Assembly (NCBI GenBank): GCA_002435785.1
Contig: DIUC01000023.1
Location: 1-28,447, forward strand
Source: Saprospiraceae bacterium UBA6168
GTDB lineage: Bacteria > Bacteroidota > Bacteroidia > Chitinophagales > Saprospiraceae
Direction of reading: 5' to 3'
DNA: 28,447 bases
Below, one piece after another: positions 17,401 to 25,693 of the stretch. Both the position numbers and the translations under genes were made by a program. Numbering within the stretch: the first letter of the stretch is position 1; every line of letters starts with the position of its first letter. The notes under the pieces were generated by a model, which worked only from the letters and a program-made list of their open reading frames with translations, was not told where the DNA came from and did not search any database.

Positions 17401-20400
17401 TGGCCCGTTTGTCAGCACCACCATTGACTGCACCAGCCCGCTCTCCCCGATAGCAGTGCCGACCTTTGCCGATGCCTGTGGCGGCAGTTTGACCGTCACG
17501 GTCGATAGCTCGGTGGTGGTCAACCCATGTGGTCGGGTCATCACCCGCACTTGGACGGCCACTAACAGCAGCGGCAACAGCACGACCTTCACCCAGACCG
17601 TGACCGTGGAGGACAACACACCGCCCGTCCTATTTGCCACCCATGCTTTTTTTGGGGAAATCACGCACGGCGACACCCTTTATGCCGACTGTGCGCAGAT
17701 ACCTTCGCTCGATTCGCTTGGCTTCTCAGCGTATGATTTTTGCTCCGCAACGACCACCAATTTTACCGAAAACGTGACCTACGGCAACTGCGCCGTGGAC
17801 GGCTACCTCCAGTCCCGCTACTGCGGCTGGACAGCCATCGACGCCTGCGGCAACGTGGACAGCCTCTATTTCACCGTCATCATCACCGACAACCAACCGC
17901 CGTTGCTGGCGGGTGTGCCAGCCAATGTGAACGTGCCTTGCGGCCAATCCGCCCCGGCGGTGGCCAGCGTCACGGCTACAGATTTGTGCGACGGCAACTT
18001 GCCCGTTTCGTTCAGCCAAGCCCAAGCAAGTGCAGGTTGTACCACCACCATCACCCGCACATGGTCGGCCACGGATGCCTGTGGCAACACGGTTTCCGCT
18101 TCGCAAATCATCACCGTCACCAACGACAACCAACCGCCAGTTTTTGCTGGAATACCTGCCAACACGACTGGCACCTGCGGCAACATCCCGCCCGTGCCAG
18201 CCAACGTCACGGCCACCGACAATTGCGGCTCGGATGTTGAAATCACCCTCAGCGAGTCCATCACTGGCACGGCCTGCAACTACCTGCTGACCCGCACCTG
18301 GACCGCCACCGACGCTTGCAGCAACGTGGCCACAGCGACCCAAACCATCAACTTGACAGACAATGACACGCCCGTGCTGGTTGGCGTGCCCGCCAACACC
18401 ACGGCGAGCTGCGGCAGCCTGCCGCCTGCACCAACCGTCACCGCCACCGATGGTTGCGACACGGATGTGACCGTCACTTTTAGCGAAACACAAACGGGCG
18501 CTGGCTGTGCCTTCACCGTCACCCGCACCTGGACGGCCACCGACGATTGTGGCCACGTGGCCACCGCTTCGCAAATCATCAATGTGGTGGACGACCAAGG
18601 TCCTGCCATCAGCGTCACAGCGCCGGGCCTCACTTGGTTGAGCCACGGCGATACCCTCATCCGCCAATGCAACCAGGTCATTTCCCTGGCGGCTGGCAGT
18701 GCCGTGGCCGTGGATGCCTGCTGCTCTACGCCGCCGACCCTCACCTTTTTTGAATGGGTGACGGCTGGTTCTTGTCCTACCACCGGCTACCTGCAACTGA
18801 TGACCTGCGGCTGGGTGGCCACCGATTGTTGCGGCAACGTGGACAGCCTCTTCTTCACGGTCATCGTGACGGACACTATACCGCCAAAGCTCTATGGCGT
18901 GCCATCGAATTTGGTTTTGCCATGCGGCCAAACGCCTTCTGCCAACCTGCCCAACGTGGTGGCGGTGGACAACTGCACGAACAACATCCCCTTCGTTTTC
19001 ACCACCAGCACGGTCAACATCCCCGGCGGCTATATCGTCACCCGCACCTGGTCGGCCACGGATGCCTGTGGCAACGTTGGCACAAAAAGCCAAACGATTA
19101 CGGTGACCTTGACGGACGTGGTGCCGCCCATCATGGCCAACGTTCCGCCTGACATCAGCCTCGGCTGCGGCTCACCGATTCCCCCAGTACCCCCAATGGG
19201 TGCCGGTGGCATAATGGCCACCGACAATTGCGACGCAACGCCAACCTTGTCATTCAATGAAAGCATAAGTGGCGGCACGACCTGCTACACCATCACCAGA
19301 ACCTGGACCGCCACCGACGATGATGGCAACACCAGCACCGCCACTCAGGTCATCACGGTAGAAGACAATGAGGCACCAGTATTGGCAGGCATTCCAGCCG
19401 ATGCGACGGCTGCTTGTGGGAACATCCCGCCGCCAGCGACCGTCACCGCCACCGATAATTGTTCTGCAAACGTGCAAGTAACTTATAGCGAAGCGCAAAC
19501 TGGCAGCGGTTGCGACTACACACTGACCCGCACTTGGACTGCAACCGACGACTGTGGCAACACTGCGACTCATACGCAAGTGATTCTGGTAAATGATGCG
19601 GTGCCGCCCGTGTTCGCTGGCATTTTGCCACAGAACTTGACGGTTGATTGCGCCAGCATTCCAGCCCCGGCCACGCTGACTGCCACCGATGTTTGCGATG
19701 CAAACGTGCAGGTGACTTTCAACGAAGTGCAATCCGGCAGCGGCTGTGACTATACACTGACCCGCATGTGGACAGCCACCGACAATTGTGGCAACACAGC
19801 GACCCATACGCAGGTGATTTTGGTAAACGATGCGGTGCCGCCTGTGTTTGCTGGCATTCTGCCACAGGACTTGACGGTTGATTGCGCCAGCATACCAGCC
19901 CCGGCCACTGTGACGGCCACCGATATTTGCGATGCAAACGTGCAGGTGACTTTCAACGAAGTGCAAACTGGCAGCGGTTGCGACTACACACTGACCCGCA
20001 CTTGGACTGCAACCGACGACTGTGGCAACACTGCGACTCATACGCAAGTGATTCTGGTAAATGATGCAGTGCCACCTGTGTTCGCTGGCATTTTGCCACA
20101 GGACTTGGCGGTTGATTGCGCCAGCATACCAGTCCCGGCCACGCTGACGGCCACCGATGTTTGCGATGCAAACGTGCAGGTGACATACAATGAAGTGCAA
20201 TCCGGCAGCGGCTGCGACTACACGCTGACCCGCACATGGACGGCCACCGACGACTGTGGCAACACGGCGACCCATACGCAGGTGATTTTGGTAAACGATG
20301 CGGTGCCGCCCGTGTTTGCTGGCATTTTGCCACAGGACCTGACGGTTGATTGCGCCAGCATACCAGCCCCGGCCACGCTGACGGCCACCGATGTTTGCGA

Positions 20401-23400
20401 TGCCAACGTGCAGGTGACCTACAACGAAGTGCAAACCGGCAGCGGCTGCGACTACACGCTTACCCGCACATGGACGGCCACCGACAATTGTGGCAACCAG
20501 TCCATTGCGCAGCAAATACTGACGGTGACGGACTACACACCGCCTGTGATGTTTGCGATACACGCCTTTTTTGGGGAAATAAAGCACGGCGACACGCTCT
20601 ACGCCGATTGTAGCCAAATACCATCGCTGGACTCGATAGGCTTCTCGGCCTACGACCTTTGCGGGGCCACGACCACCAACTTTACGGAGAATGTGGTGCA
20701 GGGCAACTGCTCGGCGGACGGTTTCACCGAGCTGCGCTACTGCGGATGGACGGCGACCGATGCCTGTGGCAACACGGACACGCTGCATTTCACCGTCATC
20801 ATCAGTGACCAGTTGGCACCGACGATTGTGGGGGTACCAGTAGATGCCACCGCCGAATGTGGCCAAGTGCCGCCAGTACCGAACGTGACGGCCACCGACA
20901 ACTGTGACCAAGCACCTGTCCTTATGTTTTCGGAAACGACCAATAGCAGCGGTTGCGACTACACACTGACCCGCACTTGGACGGCCACCGACGACTGTGG
21001 CAACCAGTCCATTGCGCAGCAAATACTGACGGTGACGGACAATGCGCCGCCCGTGATGTTTGCCACACACGCCTTTTTTGGGGAAATAAAGCACGGCGAC
21101 ACGCTCTACGCTGATTGTAGCCAAATACCATCGCTGGATTCGATAGGCTTCTCGGCCTACGACCTTTGCGGGGCCACTACCACCAACTTCACAGAGAACG
21201 TGGTGCAGGGCAACTGCTCGGCGGACGGTTTCACCGAGCTGCGCTACTGCGGATGGACGGCGACCGACGCCTGTGGCAACACGGACACGCTGCATTTCAC
21301 CGTCATCATCAGTGACCAGTTGGCACCGACGATAGTGGGTGGGCCAGCAGATATCACGGTTGAATGTGGCCAAGTGCCGCCAGTACCGAACGTGACGGCC
21401 ACCGACAATTGTGACCCAGCACCTGTACTCGTGTTTTCGGAAACGACCACTGGCAGTGGCTGCGACTACACGCTGACCCGCACTTGGACGGCCACGGACG
21501 ATTGTGGCAATACGGCCACGCATGTCCAAACCATCACCGTGGTGGATTCTGCTTTCATTCAGGTGATACCAACCCATCCGTTGTTGTCGGGGCTTACCGA
21601 CGGCGACACTTTGGTGATGGATTGCAATAACCCATCGGTTTTTGATGCCAGCGATGCCTTGGCGTTCAATGGTTGCAGCAATGCGCCGATTGTTTACACA
21701 GAAAGCATCACACCGGGCGACTGCGCCACAGATGGTTACGTTGCCATTTTGCAAGCCACTTGGTCAGCGACCGATACCTGCGGCAATACGGCCTCCGTCA
21801 CTTTGTACATGGTGATAGGGGACAACGAGCCGCCCGTTTTCAGCGATGTGTCAGCCGACCAGACCATCAATTGCGGCGAGCCGTTGCCGCCTTGCGGCAA
21901 CCCAACGGTCACGGATGCCTGTGGGGACGTGACCCTGACGGTCAGCACGATGGATGTGCCAACGGCCAACGGCTATGACCATATCTGCACATGGGAGGCC
22001 ACCGATGCCTGTGGCAACACGGCGACTGCCTCCAGCACGGTGCATGTGATAGATACAGGAATGCCCGTCATCAGTGGTGTTCCGGCGGATACGACCATTT
22101 ACCTTGCGAACAATGAAACCGTGCCGCCGCCAGCCAATGTGACGGCGACGGATGGCTGTCCGGCAGTGGCAATACCCGTAGTTTTCAGTGAGGCTACGGC
22201 GCCGATGGGCACCAACGGTTGCATGACCAAAATTACCCGCACCTGGACGGCCACCGACAACGGTGGGAATGCCATTGTGCAACAGCAGGTGATAACTGTG
22301 ATCAGCTTCATGGATGTCAGCATAGCCGCCACAGCGCCCGATACCTGCGGCATGGGCGTTGGCTCCGCAACCTTGTTGCCTGCCGACTACGACTATGCAT
22401 GGCACGACGGCGGCGTGGGCAGCACCCGTGATGACCTCAACGGCGAGACCTACTCCGTGACGGTGACGGCACCAACTGGCTGCACTACGATGCTGACGGT
22501 GACTATCGGCGACCAGCAATTGCCATTGACAATCACTGCCATTGATACCACCCCAGCAACCTGCACCGGTGGGGATGGTACGGCGACCATTGCGCCAGCA
22601 AACTACAACTACGAGTGGAGCGATACGGGCTTTGGTGCAGTCCGCACCGACTTGGCGGCGGGCACCTACTCGGTGACGGCCACCAACGGCATGTGCAACA
22701 TGGTCATTCAGGTGAACATCGCCGACGGCTGCGACTGCATCCCGGCGGCGCTCACTTCCCTGAATACCACCGATGCCTACTGCGGCTCAGCCGTGGGTAC
22801 CGCCACCCTCAACTTGGTGGGCGATGTGGCCGACTATAGTTTCACATGGTCGCCAGACCTCGGCACACCGAACGCCGAAGGCAATGCCCGCTCGGAACTG
22901 CCCGGTGCCATCTACACGGTGACAGCGACCTTCCGGGGCAACAGCATTTGTGTGGAGCAGTTCCAGTTTGAGATTTTCGATGACTGTCCGAAATGCTCGC
23001 CAACCTTCGCCGAAGCAAACTACACGGTAAGCGTGCCAAGCTCGCCAGCGCCGGTTTGTTTGCCAGTGCCCCATTTTGCGCTTGCGCAACAAGATGTTGA
23101 ACTGGATGGTTTGCCGCACAATGGCAACCTCACAGCCTGCGATGCAAGGACGGTGGTCAATTACGGTTTCGATGGCTTCCCTGTGGGGTCGCTGCATGTC
23201 AAATGGCAATTCGCCACAGGCACATTCTACACGGTAGCCAATGACCTTGGCACGGTGGCCGCCTTTATGAACCACCTCGATGCGAATGGCCACTGGTCGT
23301 TTGATGGGGGCGAGAACCGCTTTGTTTCTGGCAATTTGGGCGGCAACTATGGCGACCTGCAAATCACCCATTTGCCGACAGGCGAAGTACAAACCAGCAA

Positions 23401-24100
23401 GGCGAAGATGGCGAAGGCAGCGATGGGCACGAGCTTGTATCTGGCCGAGGGGCCACACCAGATGGTCCTGACGGATACCATATTGGGCTGTTCGGATACC
23501 TTGAGCATCATGGTGAATGTGGAGGGAATCGTGCTGGTGTCGCCGTCCACCTTGCGGCCGGACACGCTTCGGACCAACCAAGGCGCAATGGTGAAAGGGG
23601 AGGTGCTGGCCAATGACGACCTCCGCAAGAAAATCAAGCAACTAACCATTGCGGAGCAACCCGCCAGCGGCACGGCTTGGGTGAACAAAGACAACACGGT
23701 GAGCTACCGACCGCTCATTGAGTATTGCAATACCTACGATAACCGACCGCTCGACAACTTCAACTACGAGGTTTGCTTCGAGGATGGCACGAGGATGCAG
23801 GCGACTGTGAGCGTGGAGGTGGTGTGCGAGGAGCTTGAGCCGACAGGCGAAATCACGCTGTACCCGAACCCGGCGAGCCATTTTGTCTATGTTGACCTTT
23901 CGCCGATAGCTGGGCAGCCAGTGGTGTTGGAGGTGTTCAACAACCTCGGCGTTAGGTTGCAGGCCATCAAACTGGCGGAGGCGCCGAGCTTGCCCTTGAG
24001 GCTGGCACTGAACGAATATGCGGCAGGCCATTATGCGATTGTGATTAATTCCCCGGGCAGTCGGCCATTTGTGCACCAGTTGATTGTCGGGGGGCGATAA
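14438..24100 (+). CDS. Giant T9SS-exported surface protein C with HYR-like repeats and SprB-like repeats
   Basis: This 3220-aa protein is predicted to cross the outer membrane by type IX secretion. The ATG at 14438 is preferred over a TTG at 14387 because it leads straight into a signal peptide ending LNAFAQ (about residues 21-39). Domains: DUF11 (40-160), Ig-like, a second DUF11 (243-400), SdrD_B (405-520), a third DUF11 (522-660), Cna-B-like (665-800), SdrD_B (797-905), and a PKD/gliding-type Ig module (905-980). About 20 HYR-like modules (983-2618) each carry a W-[TSVE]-A-T-D-x-C-G-N type core and mostly four cysteines, suggesting disulphides. Three SprB-like repeats follow (about 2623-2860), then a unique segment, one cadherin-like VLANDD module, and a C-terminal T9SS type A sorting domain (3136-3220) starting GEITLYPNPASHFVYVDL. 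The HYR region contains recent tandem duplications. Probably an adhesin or gliding-related filament; ligand unknown. A terminator follows 30 bases after the stop. Confidence 0.9.
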   Translation: MNYEMLQAIINTLKKVAKPSMRLALVLACLFGALNAFAQHDVALEKSVDKDSVAAGTTVTFTIRVLNQNMTNVAGLQVRDTLVPGLTYISHVAAAGTTYDVSNGIWMIGSQLNATTPELVLTITTRVEGEGMYMNIAEVVAMSGTDVDSAPNNEELLEDDMDKACVSVPITICSQLKDSIRVTLLPMFTDIQWYKDGVLIPASQGGTQDTFYITSAGLFAFTATQNGCPTLTCCPVVVKDSCYDLALRKTLAIGQNGSVIVGSVVNFNLEIINQGDLAAKTFSVIDYADPAFFAPFNLSDNPPGITTGSATIPYVWSAAGNDGIATLNGTLLPGQSVNLPVALKAVHGGQATNFAEINADDERDVDSQPESQQNNGNSDSYVDNEINNNGGDEDDHDGATLTVLASSLGDIVWFDLNHDGQQDANEVGAEGAIVHLYDVDHNLLAADTTDADGRYFFNDLPPGSYYVVLDLSTLPAGSLVTLQYAGNPDTDNDADATGTTQVVTLAAGQSYTSLDLGIFPGDFDLALEKMLSPGQSPMVDIGNEVSYTIRITNEGNLPAYHIDVNDNIPAGLALSPNELNWTMNGANMATYVFPGPLLPGQSASIELRMVVIFGASGQQIVNVAEITSAEDNNGTVYTDLDSTPNNGNPDEDDIDEEMIELIPHDPTGWIYCDKTGKIITGGTITVTGPNGIPNSQVYIVHDGSEGYYEFYTNGTPGIYTLSYSHPLGFPLSPNCPPLAGPFDPTGLQSPVVLGSDTLNAMYLENKTCAANPFYLSFEVQPNDPIILHNNIPVQCIFIGSIVCDDANHNDQSDAGDQPIAGATVHLYDCADTSTPLYTTTTDSLGHYRFDGLEPGNYMVGYDLQPSVRPISTGVIDANGFSPCITLTWGQCDTNTVICLYTCPDVSAGPDLALCSNGESVQLSATVPHGNGGFTWSPSTGLSNPNIPNPVAMPLATTTYTVTYNDGLGCVDTDAMTITIGNPFPYLTNGPFVSTTIDCTSPLSPIAVPTFADACGGSLTVTVDSSVVVNPCGRVITRTWTATNSSGNSTTFTQTVTVEDNTPPVLFATHAFFGEITHGDTLYADCAQIPSLDSLGFSAYDFCSATTTNFTENVTYGNCAVDGYLQSRYCGWTAIDACGNVDSLYFTVIITDNQPPLLAGVPANVNVPCGQSAPAVASVTATDLCDGNLPVSFSQAQASAGCTTTITRTWSATDACGNTVSASQIITVTNDNQPPVFAGIPANTTGTCGNIPPVPANVTATDNCGSDVEITLSESITGTACNYLLTRTWTATDACSNVATATQTINLTDNDTPVLVGVPANTTASCGSLPPAPTVTATDGCDTDVTVTFSETQTGAGCAFTVTRTWTATDDCGHVATASQIINVVDDQGPAISVTAPGLTWLSHGDTLIRQCNQVISLAAGSAVAVDACCSTPPTLTFFEWVTAGSCPTTGYLQLMTCGWVATDCCGNVDSLFFTVIVTDTIPPKLYGVPSNLVLPCGQTPSANLPNVVAVDNCTNNIPFVFTTSTVNIPGGYIVTRTWSATDACGNVGTKSQTITVTLTDVVPPIMANVPPDISLGCGSPIPPVPPMGAGGIMATDNCDATPTLSFNESISGGTTCYTITRTWTATDDDGNTSTATQVITVEDNEAPVLAGIPADATAACGNIPPPATVTATDNCSANVQVTYSEAQTGSGCDYTLTRTWTATDDCGNTATHTQVILVNDAVPPVFAGILPQNLTVDCASIPAPATLTATDVCDANVQVTFNEVQSGSGCDYTLTRMWTATDNCGNTATHTQVILVNDAVPPVFAGILPQDLTVDCASIPAPATVTATDICDANVQVTFNEVQTGSGCDYTLTRTWTATDDCGNTATHTQVILVNDAVPPVFAGILPQDLAVDCASIPVPATLTATDVCDANVQVTYNEVQSGSGCDYTLTRTWTATDDCGNTATHTQVILVNDAVPPVFAGILPQDLTVDCASIPAPATLTATDVCDANVQVTYNEVQTGSGCDYTLTRTWTATDNCGNQSIAQQILTVTDYTPPVMFAIHAFFGEIKHGDTLYADCSQIPSLDSIGFSAYDLCGATTTNFTENVVQGNCSADGFTELRYCGWTATDACGNTDTLHFTVIISDQLAPTIVGVPVDATAECGQVPPVPNVTATDNCDQAPVLMFSETTNSSGCDYTLTRTWTATDDCGNQSIAQQILTVTDNAPPVMFATHAFFGEIKHGDTLYADCSQIPSLDSIGFSAYDLCGATTTNFTENVVQGNCSADGFTELRYCGWTATDACGNTDTLHFTVIISDQLAPTIVGGPADITVECGQVPPVPNVTATDNCDPAPVLVFSETTTGSGCDYTLTRTWTATDDCGNTATHVQTITVVDSAFIQVIPTHPLLSGLTDGDTLVMDCNNPSVFDASDALAFNGCSNAPIVYTESITPGDCATDGYVAILQATWSATDTCGNTASVTLYMVIGDNEPPVFSDVSADQTINCGEPLPPCGNPTVTDACGDVTLTVSTMDVPTANGYDHICTWEATDACGNTATASSTVHVIDTGMPVISGVPADTTIYLANNETVPPPANVTATDGCPAVAIPVVFSEATAPMGTNGCMTKITRTWTATDNGGNAIVQQQVITVISFMDVSIAATAPDTCGMGVGSATLLPADYDYAWHDGGVGSTRDDLNGETYSVTVTAPTGCTTMLTVTIGDQQLPLTITAIDTTPATCTGGDGTATIAPANYNYEWSDTGFGAVRTDLAAGTYSVTATNGMCNMVIQVNIADGCDCIPAALTSLNTTDAYCGSAVGTATLNLVGDVADYSFTWSPDLGTPNAEGNARSELPGAIYTVTATFRGNSICVEQFQFEIFDDCPKCSPTFAEANYTVSVPSSPAPVCLPVPHFALAQQDVELDGLPHNGNLTACDARTVVNYGFDGFPVGSLHVKWQFATGTFYTVANDLGTVAAFMNHLDANGHWSFDGGENRFVSGNLGGNYGDLQITHLPTGEVQTSKAKMAKAAMGTSLYLAEGPHQMVLTDTILGCSDTLSIMVNVEGIVLVSPSTLRPDTLRTNQGAMVKGEVLANDDLRKKIKQLTIAEQPASGTAWVNKDNTVSYRPLIEYCNTYDNRPLDNFNYEVCFEDGTRMQATVSVEVVCEELEPTGEITLYPNPASHFVYVDLSPIAGQPVVLEVFNNLGVRLQAIKLAEAPSLPLRLALNEYAAGHYAIVINSPGSRPFVHQLIVGGR
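19595..20491 (+). repeat. 234-bp tandem repeats within gene C
   Basis: Four units begin at 19595, 19829, 20063 and 20297, an exact period of 234 bp (78 aa), each starting near GATGCGGTGCCGCC or a close variant. Each unit encodes one HYR-like module with PPVFAGILPQ at the front and a C-D-Y-T-L-T-R-x-W-T-A-T-D core at the back. The fourth unit is shorter because it runs into the larger 507-bp repeat at 20492. The 3' half of a diverged unit before 19595 also belongs to the array. Very high identity implies recent duplication or gene conversion. Confidence 0.9.
20492..21505 (+). repeat. 507-bp direct tandem duplication within gene C
   Basis: Two adjacent copies, 20492-20998 and 20999-21505, both begin GGCAACCAGTCCATTGCGCA and are nearly identical along most of their 507 bp (169 aa). 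Differences are concentrated in one segment around DATAECGQ versus DITVECGQ and in scattered third positions. Each copy holds an HGDTLYADC module followed by an HYR module. The reading frame is kept because the length is a multiple of three. Confidence 0.9.
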
Positions 24101-24129
24101 TGTTTAAGAAGAACTTCTATTTGGAGAAG

Positions 24130-24157
24130 GGAGGGGGCATTGTCCTCTCCTTTTTTT
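24130..24157 (+). terminator. Intrinsic terminator after gene C
   Basis: Bases 24130-24137 (GGAGGGGG) pair with 24143-24150 (TCCTCTCC), with two G-T pairs and a 5-base loop, followed directly by seven T residues (24151-24157). It separates gene C from galK, whose start lies 78 bases further on. Confidence 0.8.
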
Positions 24158-24234
24158 GTTTGAAAAACGGTGTGGCAAGTTTGATTTTAAACCATTTTTG
24201 CGAAAAAATAAGCCAACCAACCACCGTCCCGTCC

Positions 24235-25391
24235 ATGATTGAACAAGCCACTACCAACCACTACCAGCAAATCTTCGGCTCGAAGCCCGACCTCATGGTT
24301 CGAGCACCGGGCCGCATCAACCTCATCGGGGAGCATACCGACTACAACTGCGGCTTCGTGCTGCCAGCCGCCATTGACAAGGCCATCTGGCTAGCGATGG
24401 GGCGGCGCAACGACGGAGAACTGCACTTCCATTCCCTTGACCTCAACGACAGCTATCGAGGCGATGTCGGGGCTTTTCAAAAATCGGAGAAAAGCTGGGC
24501 GAACTACCTGCTCGGCGTCATTAGCGAAGCACAAAAGGATGGGCTGGTATTGGGGGGGCAAACGTGGTGTTTGGTGGCGACATCCCAATCGGGGCAGGGC
24601 TTTCGTCCTCGGCGGCATTGGAGAGCGGGATGCTGGCGGGACTGAATGCACTATACAAGCTTGGCCTGACCAAATTGGACATCGTAAAGCTGACGCAACG
24701 GGGCGAGAACCGGTTCGTGGGCATGAACTGTGGCATCATGGACATGTTCGCTTCCATGATGGGCCGTGCCGACCATGTGCTGAGGCTGGATTGCCGGAGC
24801 TTGGCCTTTGAGTACTTCCCCTTCCATGCGCCCGATTTTACGCTGGTACTCTGCGACAGCGGCGTTAAACATGCCCTTGTGACCAGCGAATACAACACCC
24901 GGCGGTCGGAATGCGAGGCGGGGGTGCGGCATTTTCAAGCTATTTTGCCAGCGGCAAAGGCACTCCGTGACGTGCCGTTGGAGTTGGTATTGCGTGAAAA
25001 AGAGCGATTGCCAAGCAATATATTTCAACGGTGCAAATTCGTGGTGGAAGAAATTGGGCGGGTGGATGCGGCTTGCAAGGCACTGAAAGACAACGACTTT
25101 ACTGCCTTTGGGCAATTGATGTACGCCACGCACGAGGGGCTGCGCCACGAGTACGAGGTCACTTGCCCGGAAACCGATTTTTTGGTGGAAGAGGCCAGCG
25201 GAAACTCAGCGGTTTTAGGTGCCCGGCAAATGGGCGGTGGCTTTGGTGGCTGCACCCTGAATTTGGTGCGACAGCCTGAAGTGACTGATTTTATTGAAAG
25301 CATGAAACTTTCCTATTTGGAGCGGTTTGGGCGAGGGCTGCCTTGCCACTTGGTGTCGTTAATGGATGGGGTGGGGGTTAGTGAAAAATGA
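24235..25391 (+). pseudogene. galK: Galactokinase, interrupted by a single frameshift
   Basis: Galactokinase (GHMP kinase family, cytoplasmic) phosphorylates galactose to galactose-1-phosphate in the Leloir pathway. The ATG at 24235 begins MIEQATTNHYQQIFG. The galactokinase signature GRINLIGEHTDY is at residues 26-37. The frame breaks near 24552-24560 at a run of seven G; the second part, open from about 24561 to the TGA at 25391, continues with the ATP-binding loop GDIPIGAGLSSS, the CGIMD motif (catalytic Asp, about residue 170) and MGGGFGGC (about 333-340). Adding one G gives 385 codons, the normal family length, with GGANVVFGGD across the join. All motifs are intact, so a sequencing or assembly indel, a recent mutation or a phase-variable OFF state all fit better than decay. 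Without correction the first frame ends at 24645. A terminator precedes it and a bidirectional terminator follows. No other Leloir gene is in the window. Confidence 0.92.
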
Positions 25392-25434
25392 CCTGAAAAA
25401 AATATGCTGCGTGAAGCGGCTTGGCTTCAAAACA

Positions 25435-25466
25435 AAAAAGCGCCCCCAGTACGGAAGGCGCTTTTT
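25435..25466. terminator. Bidirectional terminator between galK and tRNA-Lys
   Basis: AAAAAGCGCC (25435-25444) pairs perfectly with GGCGCTTTTT (25457-25466) around a 12-base loop. The T-run at 25462-25466 serves galK on the plus strand, and the A-run at 25434-25439 reads as T on the minus strand for the tRNA. It is flanked by a second inverted pair, ATATGCTG at 25402-25409 and CAGCATAT at 25472-25479. Confidence 0.85.
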
Positions 25467-25491
25467 GTTTTCAGCATATCAGGCTTTGCAG

Positions 25492-25564
<73 letters not shown>

Positions 25565-25575
25565 AAAATGAGGGG

Positions 25576-25607
25576 CAAAGGTATTTTTTTAGGACAGGAT
25601 TTGACAA
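25576..25607 (-). promoter_or_regulatory. Bacteroidota-type promoter of tRNA-Lys
   Basis: On the minus strand TACCTTTG (25576-25583) exactly matches the Bacteroidota -7 box TAnnTTTG. A TTG at 25605-25607 lies 21 bases upstream and fits the -33 element. The -7 box ends 11 bases before the first tRNA base, which suits a very short precursor leader. Confidence 0.75.
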
Positions 25608-25650
25608 GTTTGGACCAAGATTTATTTGAAGATGCTACCTGTTTGGCACT

Positions 25651-25681
25651 ACATCGGAGAGGTTCACAACCTCCCCGATGT
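25651..25681 (-). terminator. Long hairpin just after the YceI lipoprotein gene
   Basis: Bases 25651-25664 pair with 25668-25681 in a 14-position stem with one mismatch and a 3-base loop. On the minus strand it starts 12 bases after the stop codon of the lipoprotein gene. No T-run follows, so it may terminate weakly or protect the 3' end of the mRNA. Confidence 0.5.
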
Positions 25682-25693
25682 TAGCCACTTACC

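Noticed and set aside
17726..19093. A 455-codon minus-strand open frame opposite the HYR region
   Set aside because: Same reason: a shadow of a GC-rich repeat region, with no signal peptide or recognisable domain.
19250..21754. An 834-codon open frame on the minus strand opposite gene C
   Set aside because: It lies fully inside the repeats of protein C. The absence of stops follows from the repeated codon pattern on the plus strand, and its translation is a repetitive Arg/His/Val-rich string with no start context or domain.
17386..22290. The regular repeats in gene C as a CRISPR array
   Set aside because: The repeats are 234 and 507 bp, in frame, and encode continuous protein modules; there are no short repeat-spacer units or cas genes.
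3376..24100. The cluster as a contractile injection, toxin or defence system
   Set aside because: No sheath, tube, polymorphic-toxin, nuclease, immunity or NTPase domain is visible; all recognisable modules are structural or adhesive.
24100..24234. N-terminal extension of galK to the TTA/ATG region at the end of gene C
   Set aside because: The extension would run through the terminator of gene C. The family N-terminus starts at the ATG at 24235, which gives the usual length.
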